Part shown: positions 36,101-46,807 of the stretch, piece after piece
Numbering within the stretch: the stretch's first letter is position 1
Layout of the letters: every line of letters starts with the position of its first letter
Source of the DNA: Linnemannia elongata
Taxonomy: Eukaryota; Mortierellomycota; Mortierellomycetes; Mortierellales; Mortierellaceae
DNA length: 64,000 nucleotides
Assembly (NCBI GenBank): GCA_036320915.1
Contig: JAXBDG010000010.1
Location: forward strand, 744,001-808,000
Reading direction: 5' to 3'
The notes under the pieces: generated by a model
What the model saw: the letters and a program-made list of their open reading frames with translations, nothing else
Told to the model about the DNA's origin: nothing
Databases searched by the model: none
Program-made: the position numbers and the translations under genes

Positions 36101-39100
36101 CAGATTACCTACGAGGATATGAGGCAGAGCTTTTTGGACTTTTACCAGGAAATTGTATCGACATGGCGCACCGCTCAGACTGGTCCCTCAACCCCCGGCA
36201 TGCCACGACATTCCATGACCGGACCACTGTCACCCGCTGGATCCAAGGATAAGTTTTCGTACGAGGAAGCAAGTTGCAACTCTAGCGTGCTCACCTTACA
36301 ACTGGAGTTGCTCAAGGCCGGAATGACGCGTGGCGAGATTCAAGTGCTTGACTGGCTGCAGGATGGACAGATGACAGATCAGAGTATCATGGCGGCAAGT
36401 GGTTTCGAGCTGGTGGTGATACAGGCCTACTTCGCGGAGCTCTCCAAGCAGCTGCAGGATCTGGGACCCTTTCCAGGAATGTCATCGTTTCTTTCCGACT
36501 TCTTTGAAGACTCCAAGCCAGACCAGTTTCTGTTGTTCTCGGAGCTGTACTGGGGGCATTTTGCAGCTGTCGCAAAGACGATGATCAACGACTCTGACGC
36601 AGCAGAATTGTCCTTCCGACACCCCTTCTTTTCACATTCGAACGAGTGGGGAAATACGCGAGAGGACGACATCTTTGAGCATGAGCTGGACGCGGCGCAG
36701 GAACAACTTCTTGCGGGACATTCGGTTCAGTCAGCCAACATCGCCTTGTCCAGTCTATTCAGGTTCTGTATGAGACGGCTCGGGTTCAGAAGCTCCTGGA
36801 CTATGCAGATGATTTTGCAGGAGTGGGTCAAAATGGGACTTCTGGAGCGACTGGACGGCGAGCTGTTTCTGTTCGAGGTGTCGACCATGGATCCGATCTC
36901 CCCGCCACCGGCGATGCCTGTTTTCCGCACCATCGGTCAAGAGATCACTCCAACAGTAGCCCCTCTCCCGCAGGCACTGCCTACGTTCCAGACATCCTCC
37001 TACGATAACGCGGACGGCAAGAGCAACGTTGTGACCTACCGTTCGGTGCACTGTCTCTTCCCAATCGTCACCGCGATTGACCCTACGCCAGATGTGGAGC
37101 ATTTGATCCACTCGATTTGGCGCTGTCTGTCGAGTGTCGACCTGTCTGTCAACGAATGCGGTTTCTTGCTACTCACCCGTCAGTGCTGGCCGGACCCTTT
37201 CATGTCTGATTACACTACGGAGCGTTTGGTTGGCTGCGTGTTCCACTGGCTGCTATTGGAAGACGATCAGCTGGTGGTGATCCACAAGAATTTTGCCTCC
37301 AAAGGAAAGAAGATCCCAGGTGTCAGGGTTGGACTGGAGGAGCAATTGGCCGTCAAGCGAGCTGTGACAGGACTCAACATCACCGGCACTGGGATCTCTG
37401 ATGGTGTTGGTGCTGGTAATGGTACTGAGACTGGAGCCAGTTCAACAACCATGGCTGCAACAGTGGTAGCAGGCGGGACTGGGACAAAAACAGGAACGGG
37501 AACAGGAACAGGAACAGTGCTCGGTGGAGGATCACACGCCAATGCCAGGAACAACTCTGTCACTTCGAACCTTTTTGGCTCAGTTGGCTCGTATGTGATG
37601 ACCAGGAAGTTGATTGCCAAGAAGTTTGCGCTCCCGTGGTTGAAAAAGGTCATGGAGCTGGATGTTGATCGATACAAGGACATCTGTCATCGACAAATCA
37701 GGATCCTGGAGCGCGAAATGGCGCCAGAGGCTGAGAGCGACTCCATTGTGAACGAGGACAAAGAGGTATGTTGCTCTTCGCGTTGCATATTGGCAGCCTA
37801 TTGTTTTATTTTTTGCACGTAACCGTTGGTATTGATCCGCTTTTTATTTTTGTGCGTTGTATATAACTTTAGGAGTTTCAACATGCACAGAAGGAGCGAT
37901 ATCTGGAATCGATCACCAAGCTTCGCCATTCAGGCTTTCTGTTCAACTGCTTCTCGGATGTACTTTGTCGTTGGCTGGAGGAGGTCGAGGAGATGCTGGA
38001 AGGAATGGATCTGGCCAGCAAATCTTTCAAAACTCTGAATCGACTCTTTTTGAAGGCGAGCAATAGAACCGGTAGCGGGCTTGGACTTGGAACTACCAAC
38101 CCTTTCGGTGGCGACCACTCTTCGACAGGCTCTTCGAGTCGAGGAGCTACAGGAGTCGGAGGCAAGTCGGGCGATGGCGAGTGGCGACACCGACTCAAGA
38201 CAAAGCTTCACCATGGATCCAGCAAGGAGAGCATGCACAGCCAATCCCCGACTGGCTCAGATCGCATCCCGGACACCGCTTCGGTTTCGGGTCAGGATAC
38301 GTCTAAGCCCGAGGAGGATATGGGAGAATCGCCACTAGGTACTCTAAGGATCATTCTGGAGTCTCCACATCACCAAGGCGTTGAAGGTGCTTTGAGATGG
38401 CTCACACTCATGGTTCAGAGTGGAGTCACGGTTCCAACGCAAGCCTTTGTTGAGTGCAGCAAGAGCTTGGTCGATATGTCGCATACACCTGTGATGCCCT
38501 CCGCCGACAGCCAACCCTCAACACCAGCAATAACGTTAACAGCATCAGCACCGGTAGCGGCAGGAGCATTGGGGGATGGCAATAACACTCAGCGACCTTC
38601 ACCTTCGCTCTCGGCTCCAGCGTCAGGTTCAACTGCAGGGTCGTCCTCCTTCCAGCAACTCTCACTGCACACTATTCGTGCAAGAGTCTTGCATCAATCT
38701 CAGGTCTTTCTGAAAGCTTGCTGGGAGTCAATGGCGCCCGCCTCCGCGTCGCAGAATATGTCTGAGGGTGATGCAGGGCAGATTCTGGAGTCAGTCTTGG
38801 CTGCGAACCAGGAGACGGTGACGCGGGTGATGTTCGAGCGCCTTCATGATGCAGACCCCAAGGAGTTAGAATGGTTGGTGCCAATGCATCTCTCTGAACG
38901 TACAATAACCACGCGTTTTTTTTTGAGGACAGCCAATTCTTACTCTTTTTTTACCTTTTCTTTGTCATAGTGTGCGACAACTGCTCCGGTATGCATTGGC
39001 GATATTCATGTATGTGACAGGATGCCCTTTGCAGATCATCATCGGATTGCACTTGGTGCCCGCTGCCCAGCCGAATCCAAAATCCACCAGCAGGTACGAA

Positions 39101-42100
39101 TTTGCCCTTTTCAATCTGATGAGCCTTGAGTGAACATGCTATGGAAAAATTAAGTGCTTATGGGACGACGCATTTTTTTTAACTGTATAGCCCGTACACT
39201 GTTCAAAGTGACAAGACCTTCTGGCCGCTTCACCAACAGCTCCACAGGAGACAGCACTATGGCCCTTCTCAGATGATGGTCCTCGACAAGGAATCGGTCA
39301 CCATCAGCGTGTTCTTGAAGTCGCTTCGCTCCAGATCGTTGTCTATTCAGGGCGAGGTCATCAAAAGCTTGTCAGTGTTGTTGGAGGAAGCAGAACGCGT
39401 ATCCAACATGGATGACTTTGCTGATAGTATCCATAAGGAGATGTTGCCCTGGTGAGTTTTCACCGTCAACCTACGAATGCTTGGGCTTGTTGCTCCTGTG
39501 CGATAATCTCGACTATAGCTAACTTGTAACTTATATTTGCTTATATAGTCTCTGGGACCTATTGTCGCCATTGCATGACCATATGGCCGACACAACTTTG
39601 CCCTTGTTGATGCAATTCGCGTCCATTCGGCCAGGATACTTGCACAAGACGGTCGCTCAGAGCTTTAGTGACCCCGACTGGGAGGTTCGATTTGGCGCCC
39701 TGGACCCTGTCTTTGGCCTGTTCTCAAAACTGGACGATGCTTTAGTCAAGAAGCTGTTCTTCCTACAGCCAGTGATGAGCACAGTCCGTACCAACGCAAA
39801 AGGCAAGGACGTCGATCGAGGACACCATCACCACCACATCCCCCACCACCCTCACCTCCATCACCACCAAAAGCGAACAGGGACAGGAACCATGTCACAC
39901 GAGCCAGATTACAGCGGCAGCGAGCGGAATGGGACTGGTTTGAACAGTGGCGGTGGAGGCGGTGGGACGTTCAGCAGGACTCATTATGGGTCTACATACG
40001 CAGGAGGCACTTTTGGCGACCGAAGACAGCAATATTCGGATCTGGGACAATTTCAGCCGGACCAACTCCAAATTCTGGGGCCTATTTTCAGTCATTTTGT
40101 GTCGTCGATGTGGGATAAGGAGGAGGCTGTCCGTGCCAAGGCCAAGACGCTGTTGAAGTCCTTGCAGCCCGTGCATGTTGGCCATGCGCTCAAGGCTTGG
40201 GAGTTGCACTTTGTTACCAGTCCTCCGGATGTTCAGCAGAACCTTTTGAAGCTAATGTCGCGACTCAACAACTATTTCCCAGGCTGGAAGATTATGGATT
40301 ATGACCTGATATTCCGGTTGCTGACGAGTGGCGAGCTGGGTCAGACCCATGTCCTTGACTCGGGTGCCTCCATGACGAGTTATGGGAACTGTGGCGGTGG
40401 CGGTGGTAGTGTTCGATCGAGTATCCATGGTGGTGGAAGAGAAGGAGGAGGCGATGAACGAGCCGGAAGCTTGAAGTCTTATAATACCCTGGAATCTGAG
40501 CGGCCGAAACGTGGAACCTTGGCGCCTGAATCTGACTCAAAGGACCGCAAGTCGAGAAGAGCCTCGTTTGCGTCGCTGTCGGTCTTGGAAAATTCTAATG
40601 GGTCTCACCACCACCCTCCTGGGCACATGCCGATTCCTCAACTGCATAAGGGACGGCGATCATCATTCGCTACGATGCCTATTTTCAGTGGACCGCTGTT
40701 GCCAGGAGCTACTTTCGCTGCCGAACAATCGCGAAGTCAACGGAGGGCGTCCATTGTTTCAACGACCCTGTCGTCGGCTGGTTCTCTCTCGGTCACGTCG
40801 GCTCCGGTTCTCGCAGACATGGAGGCTCGGGAGAAGCAATTAGAGCTTGAGGACGATATCCACTGCAGTTTGTTGAACCTGGCGTTGCAGATGGTGGCGA
40901 ACGGAATTGAGCCCCGTTTGGATGAAGTCATTCAGCTCAAGTACTTGGTTGTCTTCTACCTCGACTTCGAAGGGTGCGAGCTTGTGGGGATTGGTCAGGG
41001 CAAGTTCCAGGTTCGCTATGGAGAGTACATCCCCAGACGGCGAGCCAGTCCGATCCATCGCGGAGCGAACGAGAATTCTGCCAGCTCAGGAAGTCTGAAC
41101 GATGTTCTCAATGATCCAGGCCATGAGAACTTTGTGTTGGCCATTTGTATGAACTTGCAACTTATTCTGGATCGGCATGTCGAGATCAAACCCGATTATG
41201 AGGAGGACCCACCGACCCTCTACGACCGGTCTCGCTCCGTGACCCCTGGACCTGGTGGCAATGCAGCTAATTCGTATGAGGCGGCCGGCACACCAGTGGA
41301 CCTCAGCTCGCAGCAGCCTGTTAACGATAGGACCTTTTCGTCGACCACAGGCACAACCACCACAGATCATGGCAAGGAGTCGTCGAGCAGAGGCGGCACA
41401 ATGACAACTTCTCAGCAAGATACCGACATCAACGATGCTGAGCACAACCACCGATACCAAGGCCTGTTTTGTTGGCCACGTCGCAAGCACCATGACGGCG
41501 ACCATCATCACAACCACAAACATACAGGAGACACTCGCATGGCCCAGAGCACAGTGTCTCAAAAGAACCCATACCAGACCAACCCCAACGCTCCAGTCTA
41601 TCAGCAACATCACCATCACCACTACCGAAGGAAATCGCATCGCAGGCATGATGAAAACACCCCCGTGGTCGGTACGTATTTCGTGGACGTGATTCTGCGA
41701 TTCTTTGGATCCGAGACCGATTTGGCGACCCTCCCCGCTGGAAGACTCAAGAACTGGCTGGAGCTGTTGCTGATTGTGATCTATAAGTACGTCAAGGAGG
41801 TGGATCCACTCTCGGATCTTGTAGTGGTGCTGATGAAACGTATTGTCGAGATGCTCATGGTCAAGAAGAGCGGACCCAATGTCGCGACCGTCGTCCCTGC
41901 TTCATCTCTCAATGGAGCTGGCATGGGCGGAGTAAACGGATCTACGGTTGGTTCTGCGATAGGATCTGGTCCTACTGCCGGTGCTGCTGGTGCACCACCT
42001 GGAGGAGTTACAGTCCCTGCGGCAACACCAGCCGTCGGGGAAGAGTCCATGTCAGAAGAGAATATCCTGTTGGCAATTTCGATCTGCTCGACACTATTGA

Positions 42101-44237
42101 CGCGATCCTCGACTATGACGACGGCGTTGCTTTCAAGAGAGATCATGGCTATGGGCAAGTTGATGACCAAAAGGAGAGACGACCCTGACGACCCTGTTCT
42201 AAATCGCGCCAGGAGCTTTCTGCATGACGCCTTTGTTCACTTTATGGGCAACGGTCTCTTTGTTCTTGTCTTTAAGGTACATTTGATATAGAGGTTTACG
42301 TGCTTTATGGTTTGTGAATGGTGTAGTTGATGGACATTTGCTAAGGACTTTTACTCATCGACTTTGCTCATATAGACACAACCGGCAACGAATATCAGTT
42401 CACAGGGATGGGAGGAAGAGGTCAGTAAAGTTGATCAGGAACTAGACCTTTTCTACGTTCTGGGCACGGTGCTAGGCGAGGACGAGATGGTGCAGGCAGA
42501 TCCAACCGACAACTCCGGTCCTTCAGGAGCCAACCGTTTAGTCCATATCCGCGACCAACCCATCCGCGATATTCTGGATCGTGTCACCATCTTTAGGGAT
42601 CTCGAGCCTGTTCAAGTGTCGACTATCCTCACCAACTTGGCTCTTTACGTGGAACGCGTCCACTCGAAATGCCACGATCCTCGCCTCCTCCCGGACATGG
42701 CGCATTTCTTGATCAAGGTCACCAAGTATACCGCAGAGTGGGACCAACAGCAGCATCAAAAGAGCAAGGAACAGGCGGCGCATTTGAGACAGGCACAGGA
42801 ACAGGTGCTGCTTCAGCACAATCATTTGAAGCAGAGTATCAAGCAACGAGGGCCTCAGCAGTTACTTTCTGGGAAAACGTCGACGATGATTTCTAATGGG
42901 TCACAGATGCAGCAGCAGAAGTGGGGAGTCATGTCGGTAACATCTGCCGGTGAGTCGACGCTGGTCATGCCTGCCGATCGTGTCTCGGCGGCTGTTGTCT
43001 CACCGCCACTTTCTGAGGGACATCCCTTTGCACCCGCACGACCTACGGTGGCCCAACGGACCAATACATCAACGACAGTGACATCTACGCCGACGATCGC
43101 AAATATGTCGGCTATGTCAGGTCAGGAATACCAGGAATTCCATCGATTTGTAGCACAACATTCGAATGTGCCTTCCACCGGGACCTCCACACCGACACCT
43201 CCAGGACCCGTTAGACAGTCGAGTTCTCGACAAAAGTCCGTGACGCTCAAGTCACCTGAAAAGGAAAGCAACCCCTACGTCAAGTACCGACCTCGACAGA
43301 GTCCCTTCAACCAAGCGCTCAACCGACATCGCCATGCAACAACGCTCAACAGTCATTTGCCACTCGCCCAGAAACGAGTACTGTCCCACAATTGGGACTA
43401 CACCAACCCTGTCCTAGGTATGTGCTCGATTCTTATGATCCAGAACCCTTTTGAAGGCCACCAACTCGTCACGGCGGTTAAGCATATACTCCGACAGGCC
43501 CTTTATCGCGATCGGATCTCGGCCCCAGCGTTGATCCGCGTCGTGACCGGGTACTGTTTTATTGCTGAGCAGGATTTCTCGCTCTCGCTTGTAAACGTCT
43601 TTGGCGAGTTTGTGGTTCAGGAGCTGAAGATATCGATTCAGAACCATTCTCAAGTGAGGTACGACGAGGAGGTTGTTGTGCGTGATGATGAGATGGATGA
43701 TATCTCGGATCAGGAAGACTCGGACCACCACCATCGCCATACTCGGAACGTTAACCGTCGGCGACGAGCGGGCTGGAACAGCAAGGATGGTGGCAAGGAT
43801 GAGAAGGGTCTGGGAGGAGCTGGATCGAGCGGTGAGGGGCCACTTCACTTGGGTCGTGGTCATGTGCCTGCAGGGCTTGGTGGAGTTGGAGGTGTCGGTG
43901 GCGGCGGCGGTGGAGGACAGAATGCCTCTGGAAGAACTAAGATCCTCGCCCATAATTTCCATGTTCTTCACCATGTAAGTTGGAAGAGAAGATATTGTGC
44001 TGTGTTTATGCTTTGTGTGTAACCTTCCAGGTCTCTAACTATTGTTTGTGCTACTATGATTATTAGCTGCTGATATGGGATCTTGACCCGAGTTACAATA
44101 TGGAATGGACGAGGATCAAATGGGATATCCTAGGGTCGATGCGGTTCCCACCTGGCCACCCGATCTTGTTCCCTGGCGCCACTGATGCACTGCGTCAGGT
44201 GACGGCTTCTATTATTGGGGACTGGGTCGATCCATGA
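32961..44237 (+). CDS. Giant UNC80-like cation-channel-complex protein (about 3540 aa)
   Basis: Eight exons: 32961-34141, 34231-37765, 37873-38899, about 38971-39093, 39191-39451, 39549-42276, 42376-43974, 44067-44237. All joins are in phase except exon 3/4: a canonical intron 38900-39020 would keep frame but drop about 16 protein-like codons (RQLLRYALAIFMYV). Length is close to human UNC80 (about 3260 aa). The N-terminus is Gln/Pro/His-rich, then a conserved block (PSNLMWYAAHSTES, PPKWVVDSLQGEELFFSDD). Two Cys/His-rich C1-like zinc fingers lie near residues 874-925 and 964-1000 (HICERCETTMHGFGLFCYHC; CSACKLPLWGHHHQAYRC). The remainder is mostly helical-repeat sequence with Gly/Ser/His-rich inserts. 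There is no membrane helix. Animal UNC80 is a scaffold for the NALCN leak channel, and fungal Cch1 is a NALCN relative, so a role at the plasma-membrane Ca2+ channel is plausible. The UNC80 name rests on pattern recall; it could be another HEAT-type scaffold. Confidence 0.6.
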
Positions 44238-44533
44238 ACGCCTTTTAATGAAGAAAAGAAAAGAAAAGAGAAGAAAAGAAAAAAAAACAAGAGGAGAGGA
44301 AAATAAACATAACGAATCGTTGTCTAAAGTAACCCATGCGCCTTGAAGACTGGCTGCTTTGATCTAGACTCTCGTTTGTGTGTGCTTTGATCTAGACTCT
44401 CGTTTGTGTGTGCTTTGATCTCGAACGTACATGCGCCGCAGTCAGCCCCTCGTCAATGAGAACTAAGCCTCCACTTGGGCGAGGTAATGGGATATCGTCG
44501 TGCAGTTAATTCTTCTCGTTTTTCTCTTTTTAA
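44238..44533. other. Short intergenic region with 28-bp tandem repeat
   Basis: This 296-bp gap between the UNC80-like gene and the F-box gene starts with an A/G-rich 3' UTR carrying AATAAA (44302-44307), then holds the tandem repeat described separately. Confidence 0.6.
44356..44421 (+). repeat. 28-bp tandem repeat, two full copies plus 10 bp
   Basis: The unit begins GCTTTGATCTAGACTCTCGT. It repeats without any mismatch at 44356-44383 and 44384-44411, and the first 10 bases recur at 44412-44421. Identity between copies indicates a recent duplication. It lies in the 3' flank of the UNC80-like gene and about 110 bp upstream of the F-box gene. Confidence 0.9.
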
Positions 44534-46438
44534 ATGTCCGTAAAATTTCAGCCCTACTCCACACCAACACGCCCCACCTCGTCCCTACTCATGGCACTAC
44601 CTTCAACAAATATGCTGTCCCAGATGTGGCTCTGGCCAGAAATCTTATACCACCTCTCAGACCACCTTACTCACCGCGACCTCTGCCGTCTCACCCTTGT
44701 TTGCCACACCTGGAACAACGCCTTTGCACCCATCCTCTGGGCTAACATCACTCTGGGGGCCAAGAGACTTTTCAGAGGAGGAGAAGATGACTCTGACTGT
44801 GCTCCATCACTCGAGATCCTTCAAGCCAGAGCGTCCTGGATGCGATCTATCGTCTATCGCGGTCACGTTGACGCCCAACAGTTCTCGCTTGGCCCTCAGT
44901 GTCGGTACCTACATTCGCTCACCCTTTTGGGGCCTATCCCCTTCACCAGTACCTGTACTACTACTGCTACTACCACTACGGCACCACAGTACGACAAGAC
45001 TTATTCCGACTCATGTCGAAACCTCATCCGGCAGAACCGCGCCACCCTTCGACACCTAACCTTGACGCGGATGAGGTTCGATGCGCCCAAGAGTCGTGCC
45101 GGCAAACCGAACTGGAGCCCGATGAGGATGCTTGTGTTTGGGAAGCATACGGGACTGAGGACGCTGAAAGTGGTGGGGTGTGATATTTATGGGCACCATC
45201 GGGAGGCGTTTTGGGCGCTTTGTAGGAGGTTGGAGGGGTTGACGATTTGTGGGGCGGTGGTGGGGTTGCCTGGTGAGGGGATGAGTAGGCGACAGGTGGG
45301 GGATAAGTCTAGCGCTTCTACCGGTAACAACAGCAACAATTATTCGACTACTGCCGACCATGATACAGGAGAGAAATGGATCACGTCGAAGTGGTTTCCG
45401 AGAATGATGGAGTTGAAAATCGCGACAATGTCTGAAAATCGCTCTGAGGACTACCTCCATTGTATTGTGGCCCAGTGTCCACGTCTCCGCCATCTCGAGT
45501 GGGATACGTTCTTGGATTGGTCACCGTTTATAGACCCGATGCTGGTGTACCTTACCAACCCTGAACTGCGAGCGATTACTTGGCCCGACTTGGAGTCTAT
45601 CGCTATGGATGGTGTCTTTGCACGGGACCACCTTCTTCAAGTGATCGAGACTTGGCCGGTTGGGAAATTGCGTAAGCCGTATGACTTGCTCCATAGAGCA
45701 CCTGAAGATGTGGTGGAGAGATTGTTGGTTTTACACTCGGGTAGCTTGAGAGAGGTTGACATGTCGCGAGTGAACGGGGTTTCGCCACGGCAATGGATGC
45801 ATCGGTTCTTGGAATTGTGTCCGATGTTGGAGAAGGTCAAGTGTCATGCAATCAACATCCAGCCGCTTGTTTGGGAGGATCGACCTCCTTGGGTCTGTGA
45901 GCGATTGAAGGAGTGGGAGATGAGGATCGACATGGATCCTCGATCGTTTGTGCCGCCGACGAGTTTGGATGATGGGTTAGAGCGGCAGGAGGAGTGGTGC
46001 CGGAAGGTGTTCGAGAGGCTTGGTCGATTGAGACAGTTGCGCGTGTTGGATATGAGATGTAGCGGGTCTCGGATAGCGGATTACGATATGCCGAAGAAGG
46101 AGGACTCGCTACTTCATTTCAGTTTGCGAATGGGGTTGGGAGAATTGGGCAGGCTGTCGAAACTGAGGGAGGTGTATTTCCACGGCCAGCAGACAATGCT
46201 ACGAAGGAATGATGTGCGGTGGATGATGGAGCATTGGGTCAACTTGGAGGTGATTCAGGGAAGGTCGTTCTCAGAAAAACGGGAACCGTTTGCGGGAAAG
46301 AAGAAAGTGTGGGATTATGAGTATTGCAGGATGTTTGGTCAACATCATATCAAGGCCAGTTCTGAATCCGCTCCTTATCCGAAGGGTTATCTGAACCCTA
46401 AGCAGCTTGAGAGTTTGGCAGGGACTGATGACGAGTAA
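44534..46438 (+). CDS. F-box protein with LRR-like repeats
   Basis: A single-exon gene of 634 codons. The F-box lies at residues about 27-70 (MLSQMWLWPEILYHLSDHLT...LVCHTWNNAFAPILWANITL), and the rest is irregular leucine-rich repeat sequence (LRTLKVVGCDIYG, LRHLEWDTFLDW, LREVDMSRVNGV, LRQLRVLDMRCSG). F-box proteins bridge Skp1 of SCF ubiquitin ligases to a substrate, here presumably recognised by the LRR-like part. Families of this type are strongly expanded in Mortierella-like fungi and individual substrates are generally unknown. A Met at residue 20 is an equally good start. There is no clear relation to the GRR1-like protein beyond the shared F-box. AATAAA lies about 40 bp after the stop. 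Confidence 0.85.
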   Translation: MSVKFQPYSTPTRPTSSLLMALPSTNMLSQMWLWPEILYHLSDHLTHRDLCRLTLVCHTWNNAFAPILWANITLGAKRLFRGGEDDSDCAPSLEILQARASWMRSIVYRGHVDAQQFSLGPQCRYLHSLTLLGPIPFTSTCTTTATTTTAPQYDKTYSDSCRNLIRQNRATLRHLTLTRMRFDAPKSRAGKPNWSPMRMLVFGKHTGLRTLKVVGCDIYGHHREAFWALCRRLEGLTICGAVVGLPGEGMSRRQVGDKSSASTGNNSNNYSTTADHDTGEKWITSKWFPRMMELKIATMSENRSEDYLHCIVAQCPRLRHLEWDTFLDWSPFIDPMLVYLTNPELRAITWPDLESIAMDGVFARDHLLQVIETWPVGKLRKPYDLLHRAPEDVVERLLVLHSGSLREVDMSRVNGVSPRQWMHRFLELCPMLEKVKCHAINIQPLVWEDRPPWVCERLKEWEMRIDMDPRSFVPPTSLDDGLERQEEWCRKVFERLGRLRQLRVLDMRCSGSRIADYDMPKKEDSLLHFSLRMGLGELGRLSKLREVYFHGQQTMLRRNDVRWMMEHWVNLEVIQGRSFSEKREPFAGKKKVWDYEYCRMFGQHHIKASSESAPYPKGYLNPKQLESLAGTDDE

Positions 46439-46807
46439 GAGAGCAAGGTCTTGTCCGTGCTTCGTGCATTGATGGAAGAATAAACAACGATACATTGTGC
46501 TCCCCTGAAAATTGGTGGCGTTAATTGAATTTGGTCGTGTTGGCTTCCAGATTGATCGCTTGGGCTGCATCGTCGCACGTCTCGGTGCCACGTCGAAATT
46601 TAACGAGAGGGAACGACAAAGGAAAGTCTAGCGGGACGCTCGTCGTTCACTTTCATCACTTTTTCTTTTTCTTTTTCTTACCTTCACCATCTTTGATTCC
46701 TCTCCACTTCTACCCTTACAACTTTCATCCCTCTACCACTACCACAACAACACTCACTACACACCACACTTGAACACTTCATCCACATCAGCTTTCCTCC
46801 ATCCACA
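46439..46807. other. F-box gene 3' flank and RET2 promoter
   Basis: A 369-bp gap. The left part is the F-box 3' UTR, with AATAAA at 46479-46484. The right part (46640-46805) is the CT/CA-rich leader of the coatomer gene. No gene is seen. Confidence 0.5.
46479..46484 (+). terminator. Likely poly(A) signal of the F-box gene
   Basis: AATAAA lies about 40 bp past the stop codon. Confidence 0.45.
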
